NCBI GenBank assembly: GCA_963669155.1
Contig: OZ022576.1
Location: forward strand, 7,421,038 to 7,485,037
DNA length: 64,000 nucleotides
Source of the DNA: Arbacia lixula
Taxonomy: Eukaryota; Echinodermata; Echinoidea; Arbacioida; Arbaciidae
Direction: 5' to 3'
A program made the translations under genes and the position numbers. Shown one piece after another: positions 1 through 11,378 of this stretch. A model generated the notes under the pieces. It was not told the origin of the DNA and made no database searches. It worked only from the letters and a program-made list of their open reading frames with translations. Positions within the stretch are counted from its first letter, which is position 1, and each line of letters opens with the position of its first letter.

Positions 1-249
1 CCCCTTCAATGCTACAAAGTGAGTCTTGTAATTATCATACCAATGCTATACATGTTATTTACGATGTAAGATACATTTTACATCCATAGTAAATTCAATT
101 TGCTTATGTATTTGATGGTTTACCTTTGACCTTGGATTACTCTTCTTATGTCGTTTCGTGCCCCACATAGATACACTACAATTTACATCGCTTACATTTA
201 CTACATTCTACTTTCATGAACTAACATCATGACAGAAAATCCCTTTTTT

Positions 250-1060
250 ATTTCCTAGCTGCATCTTCTTGCATATCTACCTGCTACTTCACCTTTACTC
301 TTTCTCCCTCTTCCATCGTATCTTTGTTTCTTTAACGACTCTCTTATTTTTCTCTTGTTTTCCGCCTCTCTCACTGCTGCTCATACTGCCTCACCCTCTT
401 TCTCTCTCCTCAGTGATACTCCTTCACAATCTGACCCCATCTCCTCCATTTTCGTCTTTCTCTCCCTCATCCATCCCCCTTTCTTCTCCGCTGCTCCCAC
501 TTCTCCCTGACACTCCTCCGTATCTCATACTACCCCTTACCACTTCCATTCCCCGCCTTTTTAATATTCTTTCCTCTCCCCTTCCCTACCACATCTGTCT
601 TTTCCTTCCTTTCTCTCCTCCTCCACCTCCTCCCTAGCTGCCACTCCTCCTCCATCTCATCTACCCATTTCACCCTCTCCCTCTATCTCTGTCCTCCCTT
701 CTTCTCCTTCCGAACTTACTCTTCCTCTTTCTTATCTCCCTTTATCATTCAATCTCCCTCCTTTTCTTATATTGCATTCCTCATTGCTCCTGCCTATCCC
801 AGCTTATCCTCCTTCCTGGTACCACCGTCTCTCCTCCCATTTCATCGTCCTTATTCTTTGCCATTGTTTCTGTCATCATGCCCCGCCCTGCTCTTCGTCT
901 TATTCCTCTTCAATTTCGTTTTCCTCTTTTCCTTTCGCTCTTTGCTAATTCTCCTGACATCCTCTTCCCTTCAACTTTTCCCACTTTCTCCCCTTCCCTC
1001 TTCCATTCCCTCCTCCTCCATGCTTCTCTCCTGGCCGAGTCCAGATCATCAGATAATGGA
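250..1060. repeat. polypyrimidine tract, about 0.8 kb
   Basis: This stretch is almost entirely C and T on the + strand, in degenerate runs of ctt, cct and tccc rather than a clean microsatellite. Open frames in it translate to Leu/Ser/Pro/Phe-rich low-complexity strings and are not credible genes. Long purine/pyrimidine asymmetry of this kind can form triplex DNA. I see no gene in 1-1200. Confidence 0.8.
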
Positions 1061-1208
1061 CGTTTCCATGTGTTGGCCTCTCTCCACTCACACACTTTTC
1101 TATCCACCCGGATCAGTATCATGCAAATAAGTTCTCTTACTTTGTGCTATCAGTGTAATATATGCATTGATGTAACAACATCGTGTTTACTATGATTTAT
1201 CACATCCC

Positions 1209-1361
1209 GGGCTCCGTAACATAAAGGTTTGATATCAATCGCAAATTGGCAATGGCCAATCAACATCATTGTTACATACACTTTTTTTTCAAAAGGCTGA
1301 CCAGCAACCAATCAGAAGTTGTCTTTCAAATTTGCGATTGATCGCAAACTTTACGGTGCCC
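1209..1361. mobile_element. MITE-like element, GGGCCC family, copy 1
   Basis: About 150 bp with inverted ends: the left end reads GGGCTCCGTAACATAAAGG and the right end is a diverged reverse complement (ACTTTACGGTGCCC). The interior shares a stretch around 'ggcaatggccaatcaacatc' with the copy at 3714-3872. No coding capacity. A target-site duplication is not evident, so the superfamily is unknown. Confidence 0.75.
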
Positions 1362-1868
1362 CGGAGTGTGGGACGTAATAAACACTTGCACAGGCAAATA
1401 GCCTAGGTACTAGGCTGTGAGGTGCATGGACACAACCCATTCTGTTAACAATTATGTCTGGTATCACAGACTATGCCCCAATAGCATCCTCGCTCCGCCC
1501 CAAAGCCAGAGGAGTTATGACGTCTTTGGTGCGTGACAACGACAATGAATTTATTTCTTTGACGGCCCCTCATGGGGGCATGGAAGAAATATAATAATTA
1601 ATAACAATGGGAAAAATTGGCACAAGAAAAAATACAACGGGAAAAAAGAAACAAATATGATAATAAACATACGTGCAATGAGAGCAATGATAACAGGCAT
1701 ATATGAAGGCACCCATTCCCACAGAGTAGCAAAAGATATAACGTAATTTGGACTTCTTAATCCGGAAATAGGATTGGTTAACAGACATAGTTGTTGACAG
1801 ACTGGGTTGTGTCCATATGCACGTCGCAGCATAGTACCTATGCTAGCCGGCCAATAGCCGTGGTGTTT

Positions 1869-1871
<3 letters not shown>

Positions 1872-1955
<84 letters not shown>
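1872..1955. repeat. (GT)n microsatellite
   Basis: Nearly perfect GT dinucleotide run of about 80 bp. It creates a spurious Thr-His ORF on the minus strand. Potential Z-DNA former. Confidence 0.95.
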
Positions 1956-1957
<2 letters not shown>

Positions 1958-2260
1958 GAAAGAGAAGAAAGAGTGTTTCTATAATAATGGAACGGCATAA
2001 AAAGGGAATCAAAATTTTAAAAAGCTGAATCACTTTCTAATTAGATCTTTAAACAACTTGAATTGACATTAGATGCAAATTATAATTCGTTTGCGTTTAT
2101 TTGATACCCTTATTGATCTGCAGGGTAGTTCTAGGGTAGCTCCTTCCTTACCTTCCTTACCGGGCATTTTGGGAACACGCATGCAGTCCCTCCGACCCCG
2201 GAGTGAGGGAGGGGGAGGGGCTGAGCCATCTACAACACTACAGATGCCCAATTTGGTCCT

Positions 2261-2417
2261 GGGCCCTGTCTTAAAGCGAAAGATTTGCCATCTACAGAAT
2301 CAATCGTCAAGATCAATAGTAGCTACGTGATTGATCGCAATTTAACGACCCTTTTGAGGAGATACGATTAATCGTAGCCTGTTAAAATCAATCGTAGCTG
2401 GTTATAAAACGGGGCTC
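2261..2417. mobile_element. MITE-like element, GGGCCC family, diverged member
   Basis: Starts GGGCCCTGTCTTAAAGCGAA and ends with ataaaacggggctc, an imperfect inverted end. Internally it carries several 'gattgatcg'/'caatcgtagc' motifs like the other members. About 157 bp and non-coding. The interior differs from copies 1 and 2, so it is a subfamily rather than a close copy. Confidence 0.55.
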
Positions 2418-2785
2418 TAGTCTTGTCTACGATTAACCAATCTAGCATTTGATTATGTCACAAGATCCTGAAACCAAACAAAAATTGGACCTGTTTTGCT
2501 GTAATCTTCACACTTCCCTTTAACATGTTTAATGTTAATACTGTATAACTCCAACGGAAAGATTTGTCAACGTCAGTGGTATTATTCACGAGGTTTCTAT
2601 GTGTGTTGAGCATACCGCATTGTTCATGGCTGCTCACTATGAACTTGACTTCACACAGTCATCACAATTTACGTCGGTTCTCAGTTAGCCCTGCAATAAT
2701 AATAATACAAAGCAATGATAATAAAAATGAAAAGAAAAAGGGGGAGTAGCACAGGCGGGGGTGGGGTGGGGGATGGTATGGGTAA

Positions 2786-2979
<194 letters not shown>

Positions 2980-3713
2980 GGTGGGGAAGGGGAGGGGGGA
3001 GGTGGCTTCCCTTTCGCTTGAGGATGGACCGACTCTAGTTGCAAGACTTTGCACGTACGATAGGTTAGCACAAATAAGCCAAATAAGAATCAATGCCTTT
3101 TCGGTAGTCCTATTAAAACTTACAAAGATTAGATTAAATTGAAATAGAAGGAAAGGGTGGTGATGGAATATATTGGTTCTAGTTGTGAGCTAGTTAAAAC
3201 AAAGAAGGTGTTATAAAGAAAAGAGAGGAGATGGTGCGCGGATAATAGTAAATTTTGCATTCAGTTATTGAATGTTTTCACATAGACTAGCTTTCGCGAG
3301 GTGTACCGCCGCCACCCAATCAATAAAGAAAGTGCGTTCGCGCATCAACACTGCGCAAGATCCGCTATTTAAGGAATGTTTATTTTCCACGGTAAACGTT
3401 TTATATTGAATACAAGGATATCAAATTAGCTATGATTATGAATACTACAGAGTTGTTTAAATCATATTTGAGAAGTGGGTTACAATCTTTATATGTCTTT
3501 ATTCCTTTAGAAGGCACTGATTCCAAAAGGCATCATCGTTCCCCAGCTTTGCGTGTCAGATTAAGTCTTGCTCAACACGTTTTGTCTGTATTACTTGTGC
3601 AGAAATAAGAATTGGTTTTCTTTAATTCGTCACCATCAAAAAGCAACTCTCACCAACCCAAGAACGCGAAGGCGCGGTGGCAGCGGAGCTCACTCCCACA
3701 TCTTCCCACATCT

Positions 3714-3872
3714 GGGCCCCGTAACATAAAGGTTTGCGAGTAATCGCAAAATGGCAATGGCCAATCAACATCATTGTTGCATGTGCTCTTTGTTCAAAAG
3801 ACTGACCAGTAACCAATCAGAATTTGTCTTTTAAATGTGCAATTGATCGCAAAGCTTTATGTTACGGGGCCC
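3714..3872. mobile_element. MITE-like element, GGGCCC family, copy 2
   Basis: 159 bp with good terminal inverted repeats: GGGCCCCGTAACATAAAGG at the left, and CTTTATGTTACGGGGCCC at the right. The ends are followed inward by 'tttgcga' and 'gatcgcaaa'. The interior aligns with 1209-1361 (both contain 'aatggccaatcaacatcatt' and 'accaatcag'). No ORF, so non-autonomous. Target duplication not identified. Confidence 0.85.
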
Positions 3873-3957
3873 TGATGGAGGTTATAGGGGTGTTCTTCTT
3901 CTCGGCACAGTTGGGAGCGTGCAGGAAGTGGGAGATAACAACGCTCATCGTAACTGT

Positions 3958-4320
3958 TTACCCTGCGTGGCGAGGTGTGTCTTCTAATTTCCAAACGATG
4001 GTGATCCGATTATATATCTGAACTTTAAGCAGGGGTAACTGATTTGTTCAGAGATATAACAAATTAAACTTGTACTTGCATTTAGCTGTGATGTACCTGT
4101 ATTGTGTTATTTTGTGAAGTGACATCATCTGTATCTGTCAATGTCACCTTACTCTGTATGGCGCGGAGGTGTGCCCTTTAATTGCAAAAGGATGGTGATC
4201 CGATTATACAAGAGTAAAGCTGAACTTCAAACAGGAGTAACCGATTTGTTCAGAGATATATACTTGTATTCAGCTGTAATATATATGAATTGGGTTATTT
4301 ATACAATAACATCATCTCTC
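3958..4320. repeat. diverged tandem duplication, period about 195-200 bp
   Basis: Two consecutive units share 'tggtgatccgattata', 'aactgatttgttcagagatat' (with changes), a 'tgtatt..gctgt.at' block and 'acatcatctct'. The shared anchors lie at 3997/4191 and 4041/4243. The second unit runs directly into a CT microsatellite. Non-coding. Confidence 0.75.
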
Positions 4321-4460
4321 ATTCTCTCTCAGTCTGTCCCTCTTTCTCGGTATATGTCTGCCTCTACATGTGTTGTTTGTCTCTCTCTCTCCCTCTCTTT
4401 CTCTCTTTCTCTCTCTCTGTATGTTTTGTTCACTGTTTCTTACCTGTGTTTCTGCCTGTC

Positions 4461-4501
<41 letters not shown>

Positions 4502-4629
4502 CTCTCTATCTGTGTCTCTCTCTCGTTCTGTCTCCCTGTCTCTCTGTCTCTCTCTGTCTCTCTCTGTCTCTTTCTCTGTGCGTGTGTGTGTCTCTCTCTC
4601 CCTTTCTTTCTCTCTCTCTCTCTCTCCCT

Positions 4630-4684
<55 letters not shown>

Positions 4685-4685
4685 C
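4315..4685. repeat. (CT)n-rich tract ending in (TA)n
   Basis: About 350 bp of interrupted CT repeat followed by a short TA run at 4670-4685. Ser/Leu and Arg/Glu ORFs across it are low-complexity artefacts. 4686-5440 holds nothing I recognise apart from short T and A runs. Confidence 0.9.
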
Positions 4686-5445
4686 ATAAATATATTTCCC
4701 TCTCCCTATTGATTTCAATAGGATTGAACTGCATTTTCTTCAGAATGAATTATGTAAACATAAGTTTGCAAACACATAATACAATTCATGAGCAATTGAA
4801 TTTGATAACGTAATACCAAATTCATGATGCATACATCATGATGCAGAGATGTACAGTTAATCTTTAGAAGCATAATTTTACTCATTAATCTCACCGAGGC
4901 CATGAAATTAAATATATAATAAACGGGTATTTACCGACAATACAACTATTGACCCGAAGTAACTGTTTATGCGACCACACTTAGTTGTAGTTGCAAGGTA
5001 TATCAATAGGAACACGTTCTACAGCATATAACCGATGCCATTTTTTTTTTATGTCCGTCCGTTTGTTCGTCCGTCCGAGTTGGTCGAGTTGTTGGAAGTT
5101 TTGCCCTGTGTTAGAGGGAGACACGAAGTGGTCACATACATGACGTGATTTTTTTTTTTGTCATGATCGAACTACCCACGCTGGGAGTCTCCGGTACCAT
5201 TGCGTGTCTGGTATAAATGAAACACACCTTAAATCTGTAGTGCAAACTTGCATCTACGTTTTTAATCATTAAAGGCCTATACCTTACACGCTCTTACATG
5301 CAACTTAAGTTGCTATCAGATCACAAAATCATTTTCTTGGGTTAGAAACTATAGAGCTGTAATAAAGACACAACAAGCTTGTTATTTGCTAAAGGTTAAG
5401 CAGTTTCCAAAGTTTGTTTAATCAGTGTTTTTGAATAGATAGTTA

Positions 5446-5910
5446 AAAGTCTCAAAAGTGATTTAGGGAATTGAAATGAATACATGTACTTACAAAAGAA
5501 CAGATTCATATTCATAATAATGTAAATATGATTCCGAGGAAAACAATGAAACAGTTACAAGTAGGATGAAATACAGAAGACTCAAATCCTAAATAGGCGC
5601 AACTGCACCGTGGGTTATTTCTCATGGAACATTTTGGAAATAGAGAGTAAAGTGCTGCCTCACCCCGCCCCCGCCCCCCCCCCCCCCTTCCATGCACACA
5701 CACACATACACACACTTGATTAAACACCCAAAATTCTCTCATGATTCGACCACTCAATATATTACGATAAACCGAAATGAGTATAATGATGAGTAGAATA
5801 CAATGTGCTCAATATTCATCTGTGATAAATATTTATTAAAAGTCTCAAAAAACATTTAAGGAATTAAGATGAGAACTAAGATTCATATTTATAATCATTT
5901 GAATATCATC
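5446..5910. repeat. imperfect direct repeat pair
   Basis: A stretch beginning 'taaaagtctcaaaa' with 'gaatt.a.atga' and 'gattcatattyataat' occurs at about 5446-5530 and again at about 5836-5910, with about 390 bp between the starts. Between them lie a poly-C run (about 5674-5688) and a short CA run. No coding potential; possibly remnants of one repeat family. Confidence 0.5.
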
Positions 5911-6118
5911 TATTATTCAAACCCTCAAACTATTCCAGTTAGAATAGTGGTCTTTAACCCTACACAATCATCAAAGTGTTCGTAAACGCATTAAACCTGG
6001 TTAGTGTGAACACGTGATCAACTTCGTCATAAGACAAGATATGAATGGGGATGACTGGTGAGCCAAATCACGCATCCATGAAACGTCCAAGAGTATTAAG
6101 GTTGCGTAATCATCCACC

Positions 6119-6140
6119 AGGGGTGCGACTGCGCACCCCT
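6119..6140 (+). other. hairpin just upstream of the start codon
   Basis: AGGGGTGCG, 4-base loop ACTG, CGCACCCCT: nine perfect pairs ending about 34 bases before the ATG at 6175. If the transcript starts upstream, it would sit in the 5' UTR. No TATA box or other core promoter element was convincing in 5900-6170. Confidence 0.5.
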
Positions 6141-6174
6141 TTTGTGGAGTGGATTCATTTGGAATCTAGACGCC

Positions 6175-6228
6175 ATGGAGCTAAGAAGAACATGGATGCT
6201 ACGGCTGACTGTGGCTATTTTATTAGGG
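6175..6228 (+). CDS. exon 1: signal peptide
   Basis: ATG in the context 'cgccATGG' opens [18 protein letters not shown], a short signal peptide with a basic n-region and a hydrophobic core. The exon closes at a strong GTGAGT donor in phase 0. A longer overlapping frame from 6045 is rejected because it is in another frame and lacks a signal peptide. The phase joins exon 2 exactly. Confidence 0.75.
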
Positions 6229-9200
6229 GTGAGTTTTTTCGATCCATACAATATTATCTTTTTACTAACTAAAAAACAACATTCGTAATTATTTTGCATA
6301 ATACTGATTTCCCTCACTATAGGAATCACAAAACCATGACTTTTTATTTTGTTTTTCTTAGGGCAAGATGTTATATTTCACTTGTCTTGGTTATCATTTT
6401 TCATGAACTTTGTTCATGTTACTTTGTATAATGTTTGGAATGGCGATCCCCATTTTTTTATTCAAGCAGTTCATATTTTTGCATGAATTGCTTGTTTTAC
6501 GAGAGTGACGATAAAGTGAAATCTTTCACAAAATCAGACATTTTTTCCATCAATGGAATTAAATTGCAACCATTTCAGTTTTCGAAATAAATCCCTTAAC
6601 AAGCTGATCGTGGAACTTAATGTTTAATTGCTATCGTTCCCTCATCAAATATAGGAATGTGCTGGTCTGTTACCTCTATTTATTATTCAGACAACTTTTC
6701 ATTGTTTGACTTCTCTGCCACCCCTCTTATGTATATGGGAATGTAGCAAATTTACAAGACATAATTCTAACTTCTAACAGACAGAAACTCACGTTAATTA
6801 CTGTAATGGCACGAAATCGTAAAAGAAATGATTAAGCACAGCTAACGAGTACATGCGAACTGTGCATCATATCCCATAATAATATCCGTTTTGATCTTGA
6901 AGGTGCTCTAGCATGACTTTGTATCTTGTACAGGTACTATTGAGAGTTGCGCATCATATTTCATAATCATATCTCATTATAATCTCTGTGTCTATCTGAT
7001 GAGTGCTCAGAAAGATCGTTGTGTCCTGTACGGGTGCTATTGCGAATTGTTCTTCATATTTCATTATCATATCTCATAATGATTTCGCTGTCTTTCTTCA
7101 AGGTGCTCCAGCATGGCTTTGTGTGTGGTACGGGCACCTTCAACCTTGAACTGCAGTCGTACGTCGGCGACGCGCGCGACTTCAACTACGACTGCTGCGA
7201 CGAAGGGGTAATCACGTGTGGTGGATGCGATATCTCCTTCACCATCTGCCTCGACGACTTCCCAAGGTCAGTGAGATCGAACGATTTTTTTTAAATATAA
7301 TATGTAGACTTCTTCATTTGGTCATTCATTTTGATATTTTAACAACACGGAATACGTTTAGATCTATATCATATTTCGTTTTGCGCATGGTATGCTTTTA
7401 TTCAATGCAAACATATTTACCTTGGAAACATCAACCATCTTCTTAAATGAACTGGGTGGATTACTTATTAATCAACCAAAATATACTTTAAACAAATCAG
7501 AATTGACACTTATCAAAGTTCTGATTCTTTAAATAATGATTTAATATTACAAAATCAACTTGACATTAAAATAAGTATAATGTTATCCTCCCCTAAGATC
7601 ACGTCTGATTGTAAATATTCACGCATCACTGAGCATATATATATATATTCACCTAACAAACACAACGTCTGTTAAAGAAATACATTGATTCAACATTGGA
7701 TATTATTGCTTAACTGAATCAGATACACAACAAACCAGATAGCCGCAGCACTGAAGCGCAGCTAACTACAACAAAATGAAACGTTGCAGCGCGAAATTAT
7801 AGACAAATTCGGTCACCGTGGCGATTTCCTATGGCGCAACAATCTAGTTCAGACGTTGCACAGGGTGTACTTGCGGATCATTCTGCGGATCATTCTGCAT
7901 GTCTCGCTCCGCGGAGGCGCAACGACGGTCTTGCATATTTGAAAACTGCATTTGTTAAACAATGATTCCCTTTTGTTGATGTACATTGACAAATAGCAGG
8001 ACCTGCTATGATGAGCAGGAATGTGCAGTTTTTCATTTCGATTTATCTTGTACCCCTCGTTTCCATGTCACACGCCAAGTGTAATTGCTTGCAATTTGGC
8101 AGGGGTGTTTTTATCCTCATTAACTAACTTCTGTGTGAAAATGTGATTGATCCGTCAAGTCATGCATGAATGAGCTTGCATTAAAGGTAAACGTGTCGCT
8201 TTTCATAAGTCACAGGAGTCCATTTTTTAACCCCCAAAAGAGTAAATAATAGTATTTTTTGCTTTGTTTATGTAGTGTGAGCGCAATGGCATTGCTATAA
8301 CTTCTTATGTTTTTAGAAAATGTGAAGATATATTTTACTGGAAAAAAAATAATTTGACTTTTTGAATAAACTTCATGGATTTCACCATTTCAAGAATTAG
8401 AAATGCTGAAAATGTTTGAATTGAGCCCATTCAACCCTAAAAAAAAATATTAAAAGTGTGAGGGGATGTGTAAGGGGGTCAAACGATCGATGATTATCAT
8501 AAATAGCACTTGATTATTCACCAAAAACAGAATTGGTCGAAATCCTGTACCACAATTCCCCCAAAACGACCCTTGTGAATTTTGAAAAGTGACATTTTTG
8601 CAATTGATATGTGCTCACTCATGCATGACTTGACCGATCAATCAAATTTTCACACCAAAGTTAGCCAATGAGTGTAGGAGCGCTCCTGACATATTATTTT
8701 GCTCAAAACCGTTTTGTTAAAAAGTTATGCTATTTTGAAGGGGGGTGCTTACTTTTTTGTTGTGTTTATATCTTCCTCGAATATTCAACTAAACGATTCA
8801 ATCGATATATGTTAAATAGATGGATCATTTCTTTGCTTATTTGTGAGTTTCCTATTAGGTGGTGGTTGGTTGGTTAGTTGGTAGGCTGGTTGGTTGGTTG
8901 ACTAACACTAAATGGGAAACTTCATTAAGCCATTGATTGCAGAATATAGAGCCATTTAGAGACTGGTACGAGAGTTCATTACGTAACCACTTTGCCCCTG
9001 AACAGGCGGAGGCAGTCTCCTCTGAAGCGCTCATTGATGAGCACGTAGACCACGGCATTGACTGCATGGTTAAGCGCGCGGATCGTTAGGGCGAAGTACA
9101 CGGTCCTGGCCCCAGCTTGGCTGGACTGGAACTTCTCCAGCGCTTCCTCGGGAAAGTTCTCAAAGACCACACTCGGGAGGGTGGTGACGATGAAAATGAC

Positions 9201-11329
9201 GGTGAGGACCAGCAGCATTATGGTCATGCTATCTCGACGTCGAGCGCGATGGCGCTTTGTTGAGCGTTGCTTGAACTGCAACGTCGGCGCAGCACTTTGA
9301 CACGGAAAGTTGGAATGGGATAAGATATCTCGATTCTCAGGCAATGTTTCAGTGACACGTCCACTGTGGTTGCTCGATGAGAAGCCTAGCATGTCTTCTC
9401 TTGGGTGTGGCTTGGTAGCCAGAGTTGCACTCACACTAGGTGGACGCCTGTCTACTGCTGACAGCGAAACTTCAGATACAGCCCCGATTCCATGAGCAGG
9501 TTCCCTCTTGGTATCTAACGTAGGCCTATCTAAAGGTGGAGATGTTAGAGAATATTCTTTCCTCAGAGGGATTGGTGCATTTGAATTCTTCGGGTGGGAC
9601 TCTGCTTCAACACTATCATTTGGAAGTTTAGTGTTCGTATGCATAGGCGCTCTACTTGATGTTTCGTGTTCGGATTTTTGACTCGAATATCCTGGTTGAC
9701 ATGTTTCTGCCACCTTGGGATAAACGCTACTTATGAAACAACTTTCCCCGCAACTTTGTTTCCTTTGAGAGTAATTTTTTAAAGTATGTGTATCCGGTTG
9801 CACATTGTCTCCAATACCTTGATTCACTCTCAGCGTACTTTCCTTCATGACAACGAAGATTTTCCCGTAGCACAACAGCGAAATAATGACCGTCGAGAAT
9901 ATCAACGTCAGAAGAACGTTATAGAAACGTGACACGCTCACCGGACACTGAAATATACACGCGACGCTCGAACCAACATCGACACGACGCGAGTATAATG
10001 CAGCTGGAACGTTCAGCAACGCACTCAGTGTTAGACCACACGCTGCTGCTAACCAGGTACGACGTGTCGAACTACCCCAGCCGAACGGACGACAGACGGC
10101 CGTGTAACGATCAAAGGCGATCATCGCCGTAAGCATCGCGGAATAGACAGCGGTAATCCTGCGAGAATAGCCGAGACCGGCACACAGGGGCGTGGTGCGA
10201 GGGCCGTGAAGCCACACCATTGACGCAACGAGAGCGCCGCATCCTAAAAAGTCTGAGATAGCCAGGACGCAGATGAGAATGTTTGTCGATGTCTTGTGCC
10301 GCTTGCGGCCGAACACAAGAAGGATCAGCGCGTTCCCGGGCAGCCCAATGAGGATAAGTGTACATAACCACACCGTAGTCAAAAGCTCAAGAGCGTCCAT
10401 GTTAACCCTTTCTCTTTCAGTCAAAAATAATGCTCTATGGGAGTTATGTGGGGTAATTCTGCCAAAACGCCACAGTGGCTTAAACAGAGTTAATATGCTG
10501 GATCGATATCCATGAACAGATTTACCACTGGATATGCAGGTAGTGAGACAAGACGCAAAAACACTTCCTTGATCTCCGCCGATAGGAGGAAATGTGACTT
10601 CCTGATCAACCTTTGTCAGCGATTATTGGCATAAAGCACCAAACTGTGCGCGTATGTCAAATAATAGTAGATTATATAACGTACAGTGACATTTAAACAT
10701 GTGTGACAGCTGAATAAGAGCAGAACGATTTTCCACAAATGAAACCTATCGAACGTGCTGCGCACAATAATGAATGTCTCAGTCTGTCTCCGTTACAATG
10801 AGCACGGCTAAACGAAAAGCTCACGAAAGATTGCTGTTTGCACAGGGGGCATGTTGCTATGACTTCATTATGTATGCACTGTTTCAAGAAAGCACATTCA
10901 TTGGGGTATCTATATCAGACGCCCATTCCTCTTCCCCTCTTTCACTACCACCACAAACAATACCTTCTTCTTTTAAATGTCATGTTATTATACCCCACGC
11001 GAATGATGCTTTATGATGTAGGTTCTCCCGCCCAATTTTAGCAGTTTGTTCGTCATATTCGTTACTGAATTTCAATTTAAATACGTTCAGGGATGCGGGC
11101 GATAGGTTGATATTGATTTATTTTTTCTGCATATAACTTATTTCTGAATCATTCAAGTGTTTTTGTAACGGTCATATAATTGAAAATGTGAGAGGAGACA
11201 GGGTTCCATGCCTTCATTTTCCCATACTGTTAAAATCAAAGGACATTAAAGAAATGGAGAAGAGCGGAACATACCTGATTATGGGACCCGTATCAGGCAT
11301 GTAGATCTCTCTCTCTCTCTCTCTCTCTC

Positions 11330-11378
<49 letters not shown>

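Noticed and set aside
4141-4813. Ser/Leu-rich and Arg/Glu-rich ORFs on both strands
   Set aside because: Translations of a CT microsatellite. The same applies to 37693-38339 and 39153-40069.
6045-6272. 75-codon ORF overlapping exon 1
   Set aside because: Different frame from the signal-peptide exon, crosses the GTGAGT donor, and has no downstream phase match.
7271-7276. Alternative exon 2 donor (gtgaga)
   Set aside because: It would end the exon in phase 0, which does not join exon 3; the donor at 7267 does.
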